A stretch of 64,000 bases of DNA from Gandjariella thermophila (GCF_005405885.1 NZ_BJFL01000026.1:22798-86797); one strand, 5' to 3'; shown: positions 25,791 through 37,952, counted from the first letter of the stretch. The notes: generated from the sequence alone by a model not told the origin. A program made the numbers and translations.

Positions 25791-26816
25791 TCACGACCAT
25801 TCGTGCTTCTGGGCGCGGCCGAGCAGTTCGGCGGCCATGTCCTCCGGGCGCAGGCCCTCGTGGCAGACGCGGTGCACGCCGTCGGTGATCGGCACATCGA
25901 CGCCGTGCCGGCGGGCGAGTTCGCGCAGCGACGAGCAGGACTTCACGCCCTCGGCGACCTGACCGTGCGCGGCATCCTGCGCCTGGGCCAGCGTCTCGCC
26001 CCGACCCAGCCGCTCGCCGAAGGTGCGGTTGCGGGACAGCGGCGAGCTGCAGGTCGCCACCAGGTCGCCGAGCCCGGCCAACCCGGCGAAGGTGAGCGGG
26101 TCGGCGCCCAGCGCGACGCCCAGCCGCGCGGTTTCCGCGAGCCCCCGGGTGATCAGCGACGCCGTGGTGTTGTGGCCGTAGCCGAGGCCGGCCGCCATCC
26201 CGCAGGCCAGCGCGATCACGTTCTTGCACGCCCCGCCCAGCTCGCAGCCGATCACGTCGGTGTTGGTGTAGGGGCGGAAGTAACTGGTGACACACGCGGT
26301 CTGCAGGGCGACCGCGCGGTCGTGGTCGGTGCAGGCGATGACCGTGGCGGTGGGCTGCTCGGCGGCGATCTCCTTGGCCAGGTTGGGCCCGGACACCACG
26401 GCCACCTGGGTCTCCGGCACCTCGGCGACCTCGCGGATCACCTCGCTCATCCGCTTCAGCGTGCCCAGCTCCACGCCCTTGGCCAGGCTCACCAGCGTGC
26501 CGCCGGCGGGCAGCAGGTCCCGCCAGCCGATCAGGTTGTCCCGCAGGGTCTGGCTGGGTACGGCGAGCACCACCACGTCGGCGCCCTTCAGCGCCTGCTC
26601 CGGATCGGCGGTGCAGGACAGGTTCTCCGGCAGCCGCACCCCGGGCAGGTAGTCGGGGTTGGCCCGGTGTTCGGAGATCATCGTGGCCACCTGAGGGCGC
26701 CTGGCCCACAGCACCACGTCCCGTCCGGCGTCGGCGAGCACCTTGGCGAACGTGGTGCCCCACGAACCGGCGCCGAGCACCGCGAACCGCTGTGTTTCCC
26801 CGTCCGCGCCGGACAT
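25791..26816 (-). CDS. gpsA: Glycerol-3-phosphate dehydrogenase [NAD(P)+]
   Basis: 341 residues from ATG 26816. It reduces dihydroxyacetone phosphate to sn-glycerol 3-phosphate, the backbone for phospholipids. The N-terminal Rossmann motif [12 protein letters not shown], the [10 protein letters not shown] segment, and the [26 protein letters not shown] catalytic block are diagnostic. The start is one base after the plsC stop, so translation is coupled with the acyltransferase that uses its product. Confidence 0.97.
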   Translation of the reverse strand: MSGADGETQRFAVLGAGSWGTTFAKVLADAGRDVVLWARRPQVATMISEHRANPDYLPGVRLPENLSCTADPEQALKGADVVVLAVPSQTLRDNLIGWRDLLPAGGTLVSLAKGVELGTLKRMSEVIREVAEVPETQVAVVSGPNLAKEIAAEQPTATVIACTDHDRAVALQTACVTSYFRPYTNTDVIGCELGGACKNVIALACGMAAGLGYGHNTTASLITRGLAETARLGVALGADPLTFAGLAGLGDLVATCSSPLSRNRTFGERLGRGETLAQAQDAAHGQVAEGVKSCSSLRELARRHGVDVPITDGVHRVCHEGLRPEDMAAELLGRAQKHEWS

Positions 26817-26817
26817 C

Positions 26818-27615
26818 TCAGGACCCGGCCTCCCCGGTGCGCTCGCCGCCGCCGTCCACCGCGTCCGGGCCGGGCAAGCCCGCCGACTCCGGCCCCGCGT
26901 TCGACGCCGCCCTGGCCCGCACGGGCTGGTAGAAGCCGGCCGGCGCCGGCTCCGGCCGGATCTCCGCGAGCAGGTCCTTCACCCGGCCCATGAGCAGGTC
27001 GGTGACCTCACGCAGCACGGCGTTGCTGGCCGGCCTGGCCCGGAACTCCGACAGGTCAACGGGGTCGCCGAAGCGGTGGGTGACGGTGCCTCTGGGTACC
27101 GGGCGGAACTTCTTGTTGTAGCCGTCGTAGATGGACCGGGTGCCCCAGCGGGCCACCGGGATCAGCGGCACGTCGTGGTCCAGCGCGAGCCGGGCCACCC
27201 CGGTGCGGGGCTGCATCGGCCAGCCGTCCGGGTCGCGGGTGATGGTGCCCTCCGGGTAGATGACCACCACCTTGCCCTCCTCCAGCGCCCGGTGCGCGTC
27301 GCGCAGGCTCTGCTGCGCGTTCGCCGTGCCCCGGTACACCGGGATCTGCCCGGTGGCGACCAGCACCTTCCGCAGCACCGGCACGTCCCAGAGGGTGTTC
27401 TTGGCCAGGAACCGGGGAATGCGGCCGCGGTCCCGCACGCACACCGCGTCGTAGAGCGGGTCGATGTGCGAGACGTGGTTCATCACCAGCAACGCCGGAC
27501 CGGTCTCCGGGATACGCTCCGCGCCGATCAGCACCCGGCGCGCGAGCAGGTTGGTCACCGGGTAGAAGACCGCCGCGGCCACCCCGACCCAGAGACCGCC
27601 CTTCTCCTTGGCCAC
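26818..27615 (-). CDS. 1-acyl-sn-glycerol-3-phosphate acyltransferase family protein
   Basis: 265 residues from GTG 27615. The acyltransferase motifs are the HX4D box in NHVSHID, the substrate-arginine region YRGTANAQQ, and YPEGTITR. A hydrophobic segment at the N-terminus ([14 protein letters not shown]) suggests membrane association. It would acylate lysophosphatidate or glycerol phosphate in phospholipid synthesis, in keeping with gpsA directly downstream. The C-terminal 40 residues are Pro/Gly-rich and not conserved. Confidence 0.9.
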   Translation of the reverse strand: MAKEKGGLWVGVAAAVFYPVTNLLARRVLIGAERIPETGPALLVMNHVSHIDPLYDAVCVRDRGRIPRFLAKNTLWDVPVLRKVLVATGQIPVYRGTANAQQSLRDAHRALEEGKVVVIYPEGTITRDPDGWPMQPRTGVARLALDHDVPLIPVARWGTRSIYDGYNKKFRPVPRGTVTHRFGDPVDLSEFRARPASNAVLREVTDLLMGRVKDLLAEIRPEPAPAGFYQPVRARAASNAGPESAGLPGPDAVDGGGERTGEAGS

Positions 27616-27756
27616 GTTCGCCCCTTTCCGTGTTGACCGCGATGGACCCGCCAGTCGGCGTAGTTTCCCTTTCCGACCGGGCGAGGTCCAGAGCCGGGGC
27701 CGGCCCGGCGGGTCGGCGACCGGCCCGGCCGGCGGGCTTCGGGGCAAGATGGCGGG

Positions 27757-28473
27757 GTGGGAATCCCCATGGGTGACGGCACGGGTGTCCGGCGGCGCGG
27801 CCCCGCCGGCGGCGGGGTCGACCTGGTCGTCCCGGTCAAGCCGTTGCGGCGGGCCAAGTCGCGGCTGGTCGGCGCCGCGGACGGCGGCGCCGGCGATCCG
27901 GTCGCGCACGCCGCGCTGGTGACCGGGCTCGCGCTGGACACGGTGGCCGCGGCGCGGTCGGCGAGCAGGGTGCGCCGGGTGCTGGTGGTCACCTCCGACC
28001 CGGAACTCGCCGCCACGTTGCGGGCCGAGGGCGTGGACGTGATCCCGGACACGCCGGCGGCCGGCCTGAACGCCGCCTTGCGGCACGGCGCCGAGGTGCT
28101 CGGGCAGCGCGGCGACGGCCGGGCCGGAACGGTCGGCGCGCTGCAGGCCGACCTGCCGGCGTTGCGGCCGGCGGAGTTGGACGCGGCGGTGGACGCCGCG
28201 GCCGGCCGGAGGGCGTTCTGCCCGGACCGCCACGGCACCGGCACCACGCTCCTGCTCGCCGCCCGGGGCGAGCCGCTGCGCCCGTCGTTCGGGCCGGGCT
28301 CGGCCGCGGCGCACGCCGCATCCGGGGCGGTCATGCTGGACGGCGCATGGCCGTCGCTGCGCTGTGACGTGGACACCGCCGAGGACCTGGCCGTCGCCGC
28401 CGAACTCGGCCTGGGCCCGCGCAGCACCGCGCTGCTGGGCGCCGCGTGCGGCGCGTCCCGGCCCGCGCCGTGA
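27757..28473 (+). CDS. fbiD: Phosphoenolpyruvate/2-phospho-L-lactate guanylyltransferase (CofC/FbiD)
   Basis: 238 residues from GTG 27757 (an ATG four codons later is possible). It activates PEP or 2-phospholactate with GTP during coenzyme F420 synthesis. The nucleotidyltransferase-like fold begins VDLVVPVKPLRRAKSRL and contains LQADLPAL (metal Asp) and FCPDRHGTGTTLLL, as in mycobacterial FbiD (Rv2983). It is divergent from plsC-gpsA and two genes before ppk, the same position as in M. tuberculosis. Confidence 0.92.
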   Translation: MGIPMGDGTGVRRRGPAGGGVDLVVPVKPLRRAKSRLVGAADGGAGDPVAHAALVTGLALDTVAAARSASRVRRVLVVTSDPELAATLRAEGVDVIPDTPAAGLNAALRHGAEVLGQRGDGRAGTVGALQADLPALRPAELDAAVDAAAGRRAFCPDRHGTGTTLLLAARGEPLRPSFGPGSAAAHAASGAVMLDGAWPSLRCDVDTAEDLAVAAELGLGPRSTALLGAACGASRPAP

Positions 28474-28513
28474 CCGCCGTGCCGGGGTGACCGCGCGGCG
28501 TAGAGTGCGGGCC

Positions 28514-28780
28514 GTGGATCGCTCCGGTGCCCCCGACGACCCCGCGGATCCTCCGGTGCGGGAACCGGGTCGTCCGCGGCGGACCGGCGCCGCCGAGCAG
28601 GCGACCGTGCACACCATGCACGCCGACGGTTCGGTGACCCTGCTCTCCGACGGCGGGGTGCTGTTCGACGCGGGCGCGGCCGCGGTGGCGGAGGGCGGCT
28701 GGCGGGCGTTGCGACCGGGACAGCGGGTGACGGTGCTCCGACGGGGCCGGGTGGTCGTCGCCGTCGTTCACCCGGTGTGA
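28514..28780 (+). CDS. Small conserved-type protein, possibly OB/S1-like
   Basis: 88 residues from GTG 28514. The first 30 residues are Pro/Asp/Arg-rich. The rest, ATVHTMHADGSVTLLSDGGVLFDA...LRPGQRVTVLRRGRVVVAVV, has the alternating strand pattern and GxRVxV ending of small OB-fold or cold-shock-like proteins. A TAGAGT hexamer ends eight bases before the start, so the message may be leaderless. No function is recognised. It lies between fbiD and ppk, on the same strand. Confidence 0.65.
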   Translation: MDRSGAPDDPADPPVREPGRPRRTGAAEQATVHTMHADGSVTLLSDGGVLFDAGAAAVAEGGWRALRPGQRVTVLRRGRVVVAVVHPV

Positions 28781-28873
28781 CCGCCAGGCTTACCGCGAAG
28801 GTTTCCCGGGGCGGTTACTCGGGCAGGATCTCGGGTTGGCAGACCCCCTGGCCGAGTGAGGGACAATACCCGC

Positions 28874-31366
28874 GTGAGCACAGACGACAGGGAAGACCCA
28901 CCCTCGGCGGGCACCGGCTCCGAGGACTCTCCCGCCCGCGCGACACCGGACCGTACGGCCCGGCGGGCGCGCGCCACGCAGCGTCGCAGTGCCCGCCCGA
29001 CCACCCGCCGCAGCCGGACCCGCGCCGGCTCGGGGACCACCTCCGCGCCGGCCACGGACCGTGCCACGCGACCCGTGGCGGACGGGGGTGCCTCGGCGGA
29101 GTCCGAGGACCCGCCCGCGCCGGCCGTCCCGACCGAGACGACCGCGGCGGGAACGAGCGCCGCCGCCGACGGCGCCGCCGTGGCCGGCACCGCCGGCACC
29201 ACGCGGCGGCCGGCGGAAGGCACGGCCGAGGAGGCGGCCGAGGCGACCCCGTTGTCCCCGGTCGCGCTGCGCTCGGTGCCCTCCGCTCCGCCGGCGGTCA
29301 CTCCGGCCACCGTGGTCACCGACCTGCCCGAGGACCGGTACTTCAACCGGGAGCTGTCCTGGCTGGACTTCAACGCCCGGGTGCTCGCGCTGGCCGAGGA
29401 CACCTCGGCGCCGCTGCTGGAGCGGGCGAAGTTCCTCGCGATCTTCGCGTCGAACCTGGACGAGTTCTACATGGTCCGGGTGGCCGGGCTGAAGCGCCGG
29501 CACGAGACCGGTCTCTCGGTCCGCAGCGCCGACGGGCTGACCCCGCGCGAGCAGCTCGCCGCGATCTCCAAGCGCACCCAGGAACTGGTCCAGCAGCACG
29601 CCAGGGCGTTCCTGGACGACCTGCGGCCGCTGCTGGAGAAGCAGGACATCCGGTTCGTCACCTGGGCCGACCTCACCACGTTCGACCAGCAGCGGCTGTC
29701 CGCGTACTTCCGTGAGCAGATCTTCCCGGTGCTGACCCCGCTCGCGGTGGACCCGGCGCACCCGTTCCCGTACATCTCCGGGCTGTCGCTCAACCTCGCG
29801 GTCACGGTGCGCGATCCGGAGAGCGGCACCGAGCACTTCGCCCGCGTCAAGGTGCCGGACAACGTGCCCAGGCTGGTCCGGGTGGACGCGGACCGGGGCG
29901 GCACCACGTTCCTGCCGCTGGAGGAGCTGATCGCCGCGCACCTCGGCGAACTGTTCTCCGGGATGGACGTGTCCGAGTGCCACACCTTCCGGGTCACCCG
30001 CAACGCCGACCTGGAAGTCGAGGAGGACCGCGACGAGGACCTGCTGCAGGCCCTGGAACGGGAACTGGCCCGCCGCCGCTTCGGCCCGCCGGTCCGGCTG
30101 GAAGTGGCCGAGACGATGAGCGACCACATGCTCGACCTGCTGCTGCGCGAGCTGGAGGTCGACCCGGACGAGGTCGTCGTGGTGCCCGGGCTGATCGACC
30201 TGTCCTGCCTGTGGCAGCTCTACGGGCTGGACCGCAAGGAGCTCAAGGACCCGCCGTTCGTGCCGGCCACCCCGCCCGCGTTCGGCGAGCGGGAGACGCC
30301 GAAGAGCGTGTTCGCCACGCTGCGCGAGGGGGACGTGCTGGTGCACCACCCGTACGACTCGTTCTCCACGAGCGTGCAGCGGTTCATCGAGCAGGCGGCC
30401 TCCGATCCGAAGGTGCTGGCCATCAAGCAGACGCTGTACCGCACCTCCGGTGACTCGCCGATCGTGGACGCGCTGATCGACGCGGCCGAGGCGGGCAAGC
30501 AGGTGGTCGCGCTGGTGGAGATCAAGGCCCGGTTCGACGAGCAGGCCAACATCAAGTGGGCCCGCGCGCTGGAGAAGGCCGGCGTGCACGTGGTCTACGG
30601 GCTCGTCGGGCTGAAGACCCACTGCAAGACCGCGCTGGTGGTCCGGCAGGAGGGCTCCACGATCCGCCGCTACTGCCACATCGGCACCGGCAACTACAAC
30701 CCGAAGACCGCCCGGCTGTACGAGGACATCGGCCTGCTGACCGCCGAGCCGACCATCGGCGCCGACCTCACCGACCTGTTCAACGTGCTCACCGGCTACG
30801 CCAGGCAGCAGACCTACCGGACCCTGATGGTGGCCCCGCACGGGGTGCGCGGCGGGCTGATCGAGCGCATCGAGCGGGAGGTGGAACACGCCCGGCGCGG
30901 TCAGGTGGCGGGGGTGCGGCTGAAGCTGAACTCCCTGGTCGACGAGCAGGTCATCGACGCGCTGTACCGGGCGTCCCAGGCCGGTGTCCCGGTGGATGTG
31001 GTGGTGCGCGGCATCTGCGCGCTCAAGCCGGGTGTGCCGGGCCTCTCCGACAACATCCGGGTGCGCTCAATCCTGGGACGCTTCCTGGAGCACTCCCGGA
31101 TCTTCCACTTCGTCGGCTCGGACGAGCACTGGATCGGCAGCGCGGACATCATGCACCGCAACCTGGACCGGCGGGTGGAGGTGCTGGTGCGGGTCGCGGA
31201 CCCCAAGCTGGTCGGCCAGTTGGACGCGGTCCTGGACTCGGCGCTGGACCCGTCGACGCGGTGCTGGGTGCTCGGCCCGGACGGCGAGTGGGTGCCGTCC
31301 CCGGCGAACGGCTCGGAGGTCCGGGACCACCAGGTGGAGTTGCTCCGCGCGCACGGGGCGACCTGA
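28874..31366 (+). CDS. ppk: Polyphosphate kinase 1
   Basis: 830 residues from GTG 28874; PPK1 proteins are usually 690-740. It polymerises the gamma-phosphate of ATP into polyphosphate, reversibly. The catalytic core starts near residue 150 with [21 protein letters not shown] and contains [37 protein letters not shown], and the phosphohistidine region [22 protein letters not shown]. The first 145 residues are an Ala/Thr/Arg-rich, low-complexity extension. ACAAT about nine bases before the start suggests a leaderless message. Confidence 0.97.
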   Translation: MSTDDREDPPSAGTGSEDSPARATPDRTARRARATQRRSARPTTRRSRTRAGSGTTSAPATDRATRPVADGGASAESEDPPAPAVPTETTAAGTSAAADGAAVAGTAGTTRRPAEGTAEEAAEATPLSPVALRSVPSAPPAVTPATVVTDLPEDRYFNRELSWLDFNARVLALAEDTSAPLLERAKFLAIFASNLDEFYMVRVAGLKRRHETGLSVRSADGLTPREQLAAISKRTQELVQQHARAFLDDLRPLLEKQDIRFVTWADLTTFDQQRLSAYFREQIFPVLTPLAVDPAHPFPYISGLSLNLAVTVRDPESGTEHFARVKVPDNVPRLVRVDADRGGTTFLPLEELIAAHLGELFSGMDVSECHTFRVTRNADLEVEEDRDEDLLQALERELARRRFGPPVRLEVAETMSDHMLDLLLRELEVDPDEVVVVPGLIDLSCLWQLYGLDRKELKDPPFVPATPPAFGERETPKSVFATLREGDVLVHHPYDSFSTSVQRFIEQAASDPKVLAIKQTLYRTSGDSPIVDALIDAAEAGKQVVALVEIKARFDEQANIKWARALEKAGVHVVYGLVGLKTHCKTALVVRQEGSTIRRYCHIGTGNYNPKTARLYEDIGLLTAEPTIGADLTDLFNVLTGYARQQTYRTLMVAPHGVRGGLIERIEREVEHARRGQVAGVRLKLNSLVDEQVIDALYRASQAGVPVDVVVRGICALKPGVPGLSDNIRVRSILGRFLEHSRIFHFVGSDEHWIGSADIMHRNLDRRVEVLVRVADPKLVGQLDAVLDSALDPSTRCWVLGPDGEWVPSPANGSEVRDHQVELLRAHGAT

Positions 31367-31487
31367 CGGCATGGTGCGGAACTGGCCCGCGATGAGGAGG
31401 GAGGGCGAAGCCCCGGGACCAGGCGGGCGAACGTAGGACACCGGACGAGCGCACAGACGGCCGCGGACACGAGGGAGAGGGCGACCA

Positions 31488-32564
31488 GTGGGTAGGGCCG
31501 ACGACGGCGGGCCTGACGCGACGGGCGACGCGGTGCGGGCGGCGGGAGCGGTGCTGTGGCGGCCGGGTGACGGCGCGCGCGGGCCGGCGGCCGGGAACCG
31601 GGACATCGGGATCGAGGTGGCCCTGGTGCACCGCCCCCGTTACGACGACTGGTCGCTACCGAAGGGAAAGCTCGACCCCGGCGAGACCGAACCGGTGGCG
31701 GCGGTCCGGGAGATCGCCGAGGAAACCGGGTATCGCGCCGTGCTGGGACCGTTTCTACGCCGGATCCGCTATTCGGTGACCCGGAAGCGTGATCTGCCGC
31801 CTCGGCGGGCCGGCAGGGTCTCGCCCAAGGTGGTCGACTACTTCGCCGCCCGTGCGGTCGACGGCGCCTTCCGGGCGAACGCCGAAGTGGACGAGTTGCG
31901 CTGGCTGCCGCTCGGCGAGGCGGAAGCGCTGCTGAGTTACCCGGGCGACCGCGAGGTGTTGGCCGCTTTCCGCGCGCTGCCGTATCCGCTCACGTCGGTG
32001 CTGCTGATCCGGCACGCCGAGGCGGGGAGCCGGGACGAGTGGCCGGGCGAGGACGACCTGCGGCCGCTGACCCCGGCGGGCAAGGCGCAGGCGGAGGCGC
32101 TCCGCGAACTGCTTCCGCTGTTCGGCGTGGACCGGGTGTACTCGGCGCCCCCGCTCCGGTGCGCGCAGACGGTGCGGGGGCTGGCCGAGGACCTCGGAAC
32201 GCCGATCCGGCAGGAGCCCCTGCTCGGCGAGAAGGGCTACCTGCAGGATCCGGCGGCGAGCGAAGCCAGGCTGCTGGAGATCGCAGCGACCGGTGGCACG
32301 CCGGTCGTCTCCAGCCAGGGCGGGGTGATTCCCGCCCTGGTCGCCGGAATCGCCGAGCACGACGGACTCGCGCTCGGCGAGGTGCACAGCAGGAAGGGCA
32401 GCCTGTGGGTGCTTTCGTTCGTGCAACCGAAGCAACCGGACGGAAATCCCGGTAGCGGGGGCACCCGCCCCACTGCCCGGCCCCGGCTGGTCGCCGCGCA
32501 CTACATTCCGACGGCGCTCGCGGAATCCTCGGTACCGGTGCGGCGGGCGAACCCGAGCGGATGA
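31488..32564 (+). CDS. mutT1: MutT1-like Nudix hydrolase with histidine-phosphatase domain
   Basis: 358 residues from GTG 31488, after a GGAGAGGG site. The N-terminal Nudix domain has the box GKLDPGETEP...REIAEETGY. The C-terminal domain has the RHAEAG phosphohistidine motif of the histidine phosphatase superfamily, near residue 170. This two-domain form matches mycobacterial MutT1, which sanitises 8-oxo-(d)GTP and hydrolyses diadenosine polyphosphates. Located after ppk and before hupB, as in M. tuberculosis. Confidence 0.95.
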   Translation: MGRADDGGPDATGDAVRAAGAVLWRPGDGARGPAAGNRDIGIEVALVHRPRYDDWSLPKGKLDPGETEPVAAVREIAEETGYRAVLGPFLRRIRYSVTRKRDLPPRRAGRVSPKVVDYFAARAVDGAFRANAEVDELRWLPLGEAEALLSYPGDREVLAAFRALPYPLTSVLLIRHAEAGSRDEWPGEDDLRPLTPAGKAQAEALRELLPLFGVDRVYSAPPLRCAQTVRGLAEDLGTPIRQEPLLGEKGYLQDPAASEARLLEIAATGGTPVVSSQGGVIPALVAGIAEHDGLALGEVHSRKGSLWVLSFVQPKQPDGNPGSGGTRPTARPRLVAAHYIPTALAESSVPVRRANPSG

Positions 32565-32901
32565 GCCCGGCTCCCGAGCACCGCGCCACGTACCGCATAC
32601 GGCGCCTGAGTGCCGCACAGCGCGGCCGAACCAGCGTAACCGCCCAACGGGACCCTTCCACGGGAACGGCCCGACGGAACCCCGCTGCGGGCGGTATATC
32701 CGGCGCCGTGGACCCGAGCTGTGTCTTTCGCCGACTTTGTCCGCGGCTTCGCCCGCCTCCGTGCGCGGGAGACCAATCCACGCACGCCCGCGATCGCGTC
32801 GCCGGGGCTTGCGAGCTGGCGGCCAGACGGCGGTGATGTGGTGGTAGGGCCGGGACGTCACGGCTAGCCCCGGCCGTCATCCGGAATTCAGCCGATAGGG
32901 T
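32565..32901. other. Gene-free convergent interval between mutT1 and hupB
   Basis: About 340 bases with no credible gene. A hairpin with arms GGCCGGG (32848-32854) and CCCGGCC (32869-32875) lies 27 bases beyond the hupB stop and could terminate it. Nothing else structured was recognised. Confidence 0.5.
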
Positions 32902-33519
32902 TCACTTCTTTCCGCGGCTGGACCTCTTCGGAGCGGTGCTGGTCGCCTTCTTGGCCGCCGGACGCGCGCTCTTCGCTGTGCTCTTGGCCGCGCCCTTGGC
33001 CGAAGTCGCCTTGGTGGCAGGCTTCTTGGCGGCCGCCGACGCCCGCGCCGACGTGCTGGCCTTGCGCGCGGTCGGCTTCGGCGCCGCCTTCGTGGCGCCG
33101 GCCTTCGCCGTGCTCGCCTTGGCCGTGGTCGCACGCGTCGTGGCCTTGCGCGTGGTGGTCGCGGTGGCGGTGGCCCGGGTCGACGTGCTCCGCGCGGCGG
33201 TCGACCGGCTGCCCGCCTTGGCGGCGGTCGCCTTCGGCAGCTTCTTGGCTCCACTGACGACGTCCTTGAACGTGGAGCCGGCGCGGAAGGCAGGCACGTT
33301 GGTCTTCTTGACCTTCACGGCCTCACCGGTGCGCGGGTTGCGCGCGGTCCGCGCGGCCCTGGCGCGCTTTTCGAAGACGCCGAAGCCCGTGATGTTGACC
33401 TTCTCGCCCTTCTGCACGCTGCGCACGATGACGTCGACGAGACCGTCGACCGCGGCACCCGCGGCCTTCTTGTCGCCGATGCGCTCCGCAAGCGCGTCGA
33501 TGAGCTGACTCTTGTTCAC
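32902..33519 (-). CDS. hupB: HU-family nucleoid protein with Lys/Ala-rich tail (HupB)
   Basis: 205 residues from GTG 33519, with GGGAGG upstream. Residues 1-90 are a standard HU domain ([62 protein letters not shown]). Residues 95-205 form a low-complexity tail of Lys, Ala, Thr, Ser and Arg, histone H1-like, as in mycobacterial HupB/Hlp and Streptomyces HupS. It binds and compacts DNA; the tail binds DNA non-specifically. An in-frame ATG eight codons upstream lacks similarity. Confidence 0.96.
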   Translation of the reverse strand: MNKSQLIDALAERIGDKKAAGAAVDGLVDVIVRSVQKGEKVNITGFGVFEKRARAARTARNPRTGEAVKVKKTNVPAFRAGSTFKDVVSGAKKLPKATAAKAGSRSTAARSTSTRATATATTTRKATTRATTAKASTAKAGATKAAPKPTARKASTSARASAAAKKPATKATSAKGAAKSTAKSARPAAKKATSTAPKRSSRGKK

Positions 33520-33771
33520 TTCAGTCCCTCCCAGGACGGTCACGACCCTACGGTTGGGCCGACTCTAGGATCACGGTAAGCCCACCGCACCGCAAATTCC
33601 ACGTGCCACGCCCGATTTTTTGTTGCGGTGTGGGATGTTCCGCTCTTCAGAGGGACGGATGAGCGCTTGCCAGCCGCCGAGGGCCGGAGTTCGGGAGGTC
33701 TTTGGGGCCGCCGGATCGCCTTTCGGCTCGCCGGTTTCCGGTCTGTGCGGCGGATCCGGCGGCCCCGCCAG

Positions 33772-34371
33772 TCAGCCCGCGGCGGGTAGGGTTTTTGGTA
33801 GCCACACTGGACGATCGTGCTCGAACGCGTCGATGTCCTCGACGTACCGGAGAGTCAGGCCGATGTCGTCCAGTCCCTCCAGCAGCCGCCAGCGCGTGTA
33901 GTCGTCGATCGTGAACGGAGCAACGAAATCCTTCGCCCGCACGGTCTTGTCCGTCAGGTCGACGGTCACCTGGGTGCCCGGCTCGCTCTCCAGCAGCTTC
34001 CACAGCTGCTCCACGTCCGCCTGCTCGCACTCGGCCGCGAGCAGGCCGCCCTTGCCGGCGTTGCCCCGGAAGATGTCGGCGAACCGCGAGGAGATGACCA
34101 CCCGGAACCCGTAGTCCATCAGTGCCCAGACGGCGTGCTCCCGGGACGAGCCGGTGCCGAAGTCCGGCCCGGCGACCAGCACGCTGCCGTGCCGGAAGGC
34201 GTCCTGGTTGAGCACGAACTGCTCGTCGCCGCGCCAGGCGGAGAACAGCCCGTCGGCGAACCCGGTGCGGGTGACCCGCTTCAGGTACACCGCCGGGATG
34301 ATCTGGTCCGTGTCTACGTTGGACCGGCGCAGCGGCACTCCGACCCCGGTGTGCGTGGTGAACGGCTCCAT
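33772..34371 (-). CDS. leuD: 3-isopropylmalate dehydratase small subunit
   Basis: 199 residues from ATG 34371. With LeuC it isomerises 2-isopropylmalate to 3-isopropylmalate in leucine synthesis, and citramalate to methylmalate in the CimA route. Typical: [40 protein letters not shown] and the [18 protein letters not shown] swivelling domain. It lies 29 bases after leuC on the same strand, so the pair forms one operon. Confidence 0.97.
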   Translation of the reverse strand: MEPFTTHTGVGVPLRRSNVDTDQIIPAVYLKRVTRTGFADGLFSAWRGDEQFVLNQDAFRHGSVLVAGPDFGTGSSREHAVWALMDYGFRVVISSRFADIFRGNAGKGGLLAAECEQADVEQLWKLLESEPGTQVTVDLTDKTVRAKDFVAPFTIDDYTRWRLLEGLDDIGLTLRYVEDIDAFEHDRPVWLPKTLPAAG

Positions 34372-34400
34372 GACTCGCTTCTTCCCTCCCGCTCGGCTAC

Positions 34401-35804
<1,404 letters not shown>

Positions 35805-35863
35805 CGATGAAGTCCTCTCGTGATTTCTCGTCAGCGTTGGGGTTGCCGCCGAAGGAAAACTGG

Positions 35864-35884
35864 ACTTCCCAAATGACGGGAAGT
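35864..35884. promoter_or_regulatory. Operator palindrome between leuC and the IclR gene
   Basis: ACTTCCC and GGGAAGT form a 7+7 inverted repeat with a 7-base spacer. The sequence TAGTAT follows at 35885-35890 and makes a -10 for the IclR gene, whose GTG starts 6 bases later (leaderless). The operator would therefore block its own promoter and sit upstream of leuCD. Confidence 0.75.
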
Positions 35885-35896
35885 TAGTATCGCCTC

Positions 35897-36598
35897 GTGG
35901 GACAGTCTAGCGGGATCGGCGTGTTGGACAAGGCGGTGGCTGTGCTGCACGCCGTGGCGAAGGAACCGTGCGGGCTCGCCGAGTTGTGCAATCGAACCGG
36001 GTTGCCTCGGGCCACCGCGCACCGCCTCGCGGTGGGCCTGGAGGTGCACCGGCTGCTGCGGCGGGGTTCGGACGGTCGCTGGCGGCCGGGGGCGGCCCTC
36101 TCCGAACTCGCCGGCCGGGCCACCGATCCGCTGCTGGACGCGGCGGTCACCGTGCTGCCGCGGCTGCGTGACATCACCGGCGAGAGCGTGCAGCTCTACC
36201 GGCGCGACGGCATCCAGCGGGTGTGCGTGGCCGCCGCCGAGCCGCCGAGCGGCCTGCGGGACACCGTTCCGGTGGGCGCCCGGCTGCCGATGACCGCCGG
36301 CTCCGGCGCCAAGGTGCTGGCCGCGTGGGCTGATCCCGCGACGCAGCGGGCGGTGCTGGCGGAGGCCGTCTACGGCGAGCGCACGCTGATCGAGGTGCGC
36401 CGCCGCGGCTGGGCGCAGAGCGTGGCCGAGCGTGAGGCCGGCGTGGCAAGCGTTTCCGCGCCGGTGCGGGACGGCAACGGCCAGGTGGTCGCCGCGGTGT
36501 CCGTCTCGGGGCCGATCGACCGGATGGGCCGCCGCCCCGGCGCCCGGTGGGCCGCCGACCTGCTCGCCGCCGCCGAAGCCCTGCAGAGCCGCCTGTAA
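35897..36598 (+). CDS. IclR-family regulator of leucine genes (NdgR/LtbR type)
   Basis: 233 residues from GTG 35897. The winged helix-turn-helix is at about 8-70 ([42 protein letters not shown]), followed by the IclR effector domain ([43 protein letters not shown]). The same divergent arrangement with leuCD is found for NdgR in Streptomyces and LtbR in Corynebacterium, which control leucine and other amino-acid genes. Regulation by leucine is inferred from these relatives. Confidence 0.92.
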   Translation: MGQSSGIGVLDKAVAVLHAVAKEPCGLAELCNRTGLPRATAHRLAVGLEVHRLLRRGSDGRWRPGAALSELAGRATDPLLDAAVTVLPRLRDITGESVQLYRRDGIQRVCVAAAEPPSGLRDTVPVGARLPMTAGSGAKVLAAWADPATQRAVLAEAVYGERTLIEVRRRGWAQSVAEREAGVASVSAPVRDGNGQVVAAVSVSGPIDRMGRRPGARWAADLLAAAEALQSRL

Positions 36599-36630
36599 CC
36601 CTCCCCGGCCACTGGGCCAGCGTCCACGCG

Positions 36631-36687
36631 TTCAGCGGGCTGAATGGTGGTTCCCGCGGCTCGCAAACCCCCGTTCAGCCCGCTGAA
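36631..36687. repeat. Interspersed inverted repeat, copy B
   Basis: Bounded by TTCAGCGGGCTGAA and TTCAGCCCGCTGAA, each itself a near-palindrome, with complementary flanks. Same family as copies A, C and D. It lies 33 bases after the IclR-family gene and immediately before a truncated regulator. Confidence 0.85.
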
Positions 36688-36826
36688 TCCGCCGGTCGGC
36701 AGGCGCCCGCACCTTCGCCACCCCACCAGCCCGCCGCCCCAGCCCGCACCACATCGCCACCGAAGCCGAACTCGGCTTTCCCGCGAAGGGCACCCCGCCT
36801 CGGCCACCCGTCCGGACCCCGCCGGG

Positions 36827-37801
36827 GTGCTCACCCCTGATGACGCGGAACGGCTCGCGTTGGCGGCGGCGCAGCCGGGGCGGATCGGCTTGCCCGGCAT
36901 CGACGCGCTGGCGGCGGTCCTCATGGCGACGCGCCGTTTGGAGGATTCCGTCGGCTCGGCAGCCGTGCTGGCTCCGGTGCGGCAACACCTGACGCTGGTC
37001 GAGCGGTTCGTCATCGACGCCCGATCGGCGGTCCGACCCCGCCTGTGCCGGGTGGCGGCTGACCTCGCGCTGTTCTACGGGTGGTTGCTGCTCAGCACCC
37101 GGCAGTTCGACGCCGCACGAATCTGGTTCGACCGGACCACGGAATGGGGTCTGGAAGCCGACGATGCGGATCTGGTGGCCGGTGCTCTGTCGTTCAAGGG
37201 CAGCATGGCGTACTACCTCGAGCAGCCTGGCCCGATGATCGGTCTGTCCCATGCGGGCAAGCGAGACCGCCGGTCGGCGCTGGGACAGCAGGCCTACTCC
37301 GCACATCAGGAGGCACGCGGTCACGCGATGGTGGGCGACGCCGAAGCGGCGGCCCGCACGCTGGACGAGGCGACCGAGCTTGCCCTGCGCGCGGTGGAGC
37401 GGCCGGACGGAATGCCGTCGTGGGCGTACTGGTACGACGGCGCGTTCTTTCAGTCGCAGCAGGGAGCCGTCTACCGGTTCATCGGTGCGGCCGACCCGAA
37501 GCGCAACGACCGATCAATCGCCGAACTCGAGGCCGGTCTGGGCGCGCTACCGCCGGGAAGCCGCGGGGCGGAGTGGGCGGCCGGATTCCGCTGTGAACTG
37601 GCACAGGCCCACGTCCAGGCCGGCGATCCGGATCGAGCGTGCGCGATCGTCGCCGACGTCCTGGACATCGCCACCGGGACCGGCTCCGCCTACCTGACCC
37701 CCAGCATCCGGCGGGTACACGCCCTTCTCCGGCGATCCTGGCCGGATCTCCCTGCCGTCCGCGAACTGGACGACCAGGTGCGCGCACTCCGGTCGTCCTG
37801 A
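36827..37801 (+). pseudogene. XRE/TPR-type regulator lacking its HTH domain
   Basis: The frame from a possible GTG at 36827 gives 324 residues (LTPDDAERLALAAAQPGRIGLPGIDALAAVL, FYGWLLLSTRQFDAARIWFDR, ALSFKGSMAYYLEQ, ARGHAMVGDAEAAARTLDEA), the helical TPR-like half of the actinomycete XRE regulators. The family N-terminal XRE helix-turn-helix (about 70 residues) and linker are missing. Upstream the frame runs into low-complexity sequence and repeat copy B. No ribosome site is seen. It is either a 5'-truncated pseudogene or a stand-alone TPR protein. Confidence 0.65.
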
Positions 37802-37907
37802 CCTCATCGCTCCGGGGCTCCCGCCGCGCGGTCGGGTCTGACAAGCCGTGCCGACGTCTGCCGCTGAGCAGCCGCACCGACCGATCAACGCAAACCACGG
37901 TGGGGGT

Positions 37908-37952
37908 CCGGGGGCTTGCCCCCGGGCGGGGTGTGGGGGCTGCGCCCCCACA
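37908..37952. repeat. Two adjacent GC hairpins (REP-like)
   Basis: CCGGGGGC-TT-GCCCCCGG (37908-37925) and TGTGGGGGC-TGC-GCCCCCACA (37932-37952) are perfect stems 6 bases apart, downstream of both the truncated regulator and tRNA-Glu. Such paired G-run/C-run hairpins are common REP-like elements in actinomycetes. Confidence 0.65.

Noticed and set aside
28790..30889. 699-codon open frame opposite ppk
   Set aside because: Antisense shadow of the PPK1 catalytic core; no ribosome site or conserved sequence.
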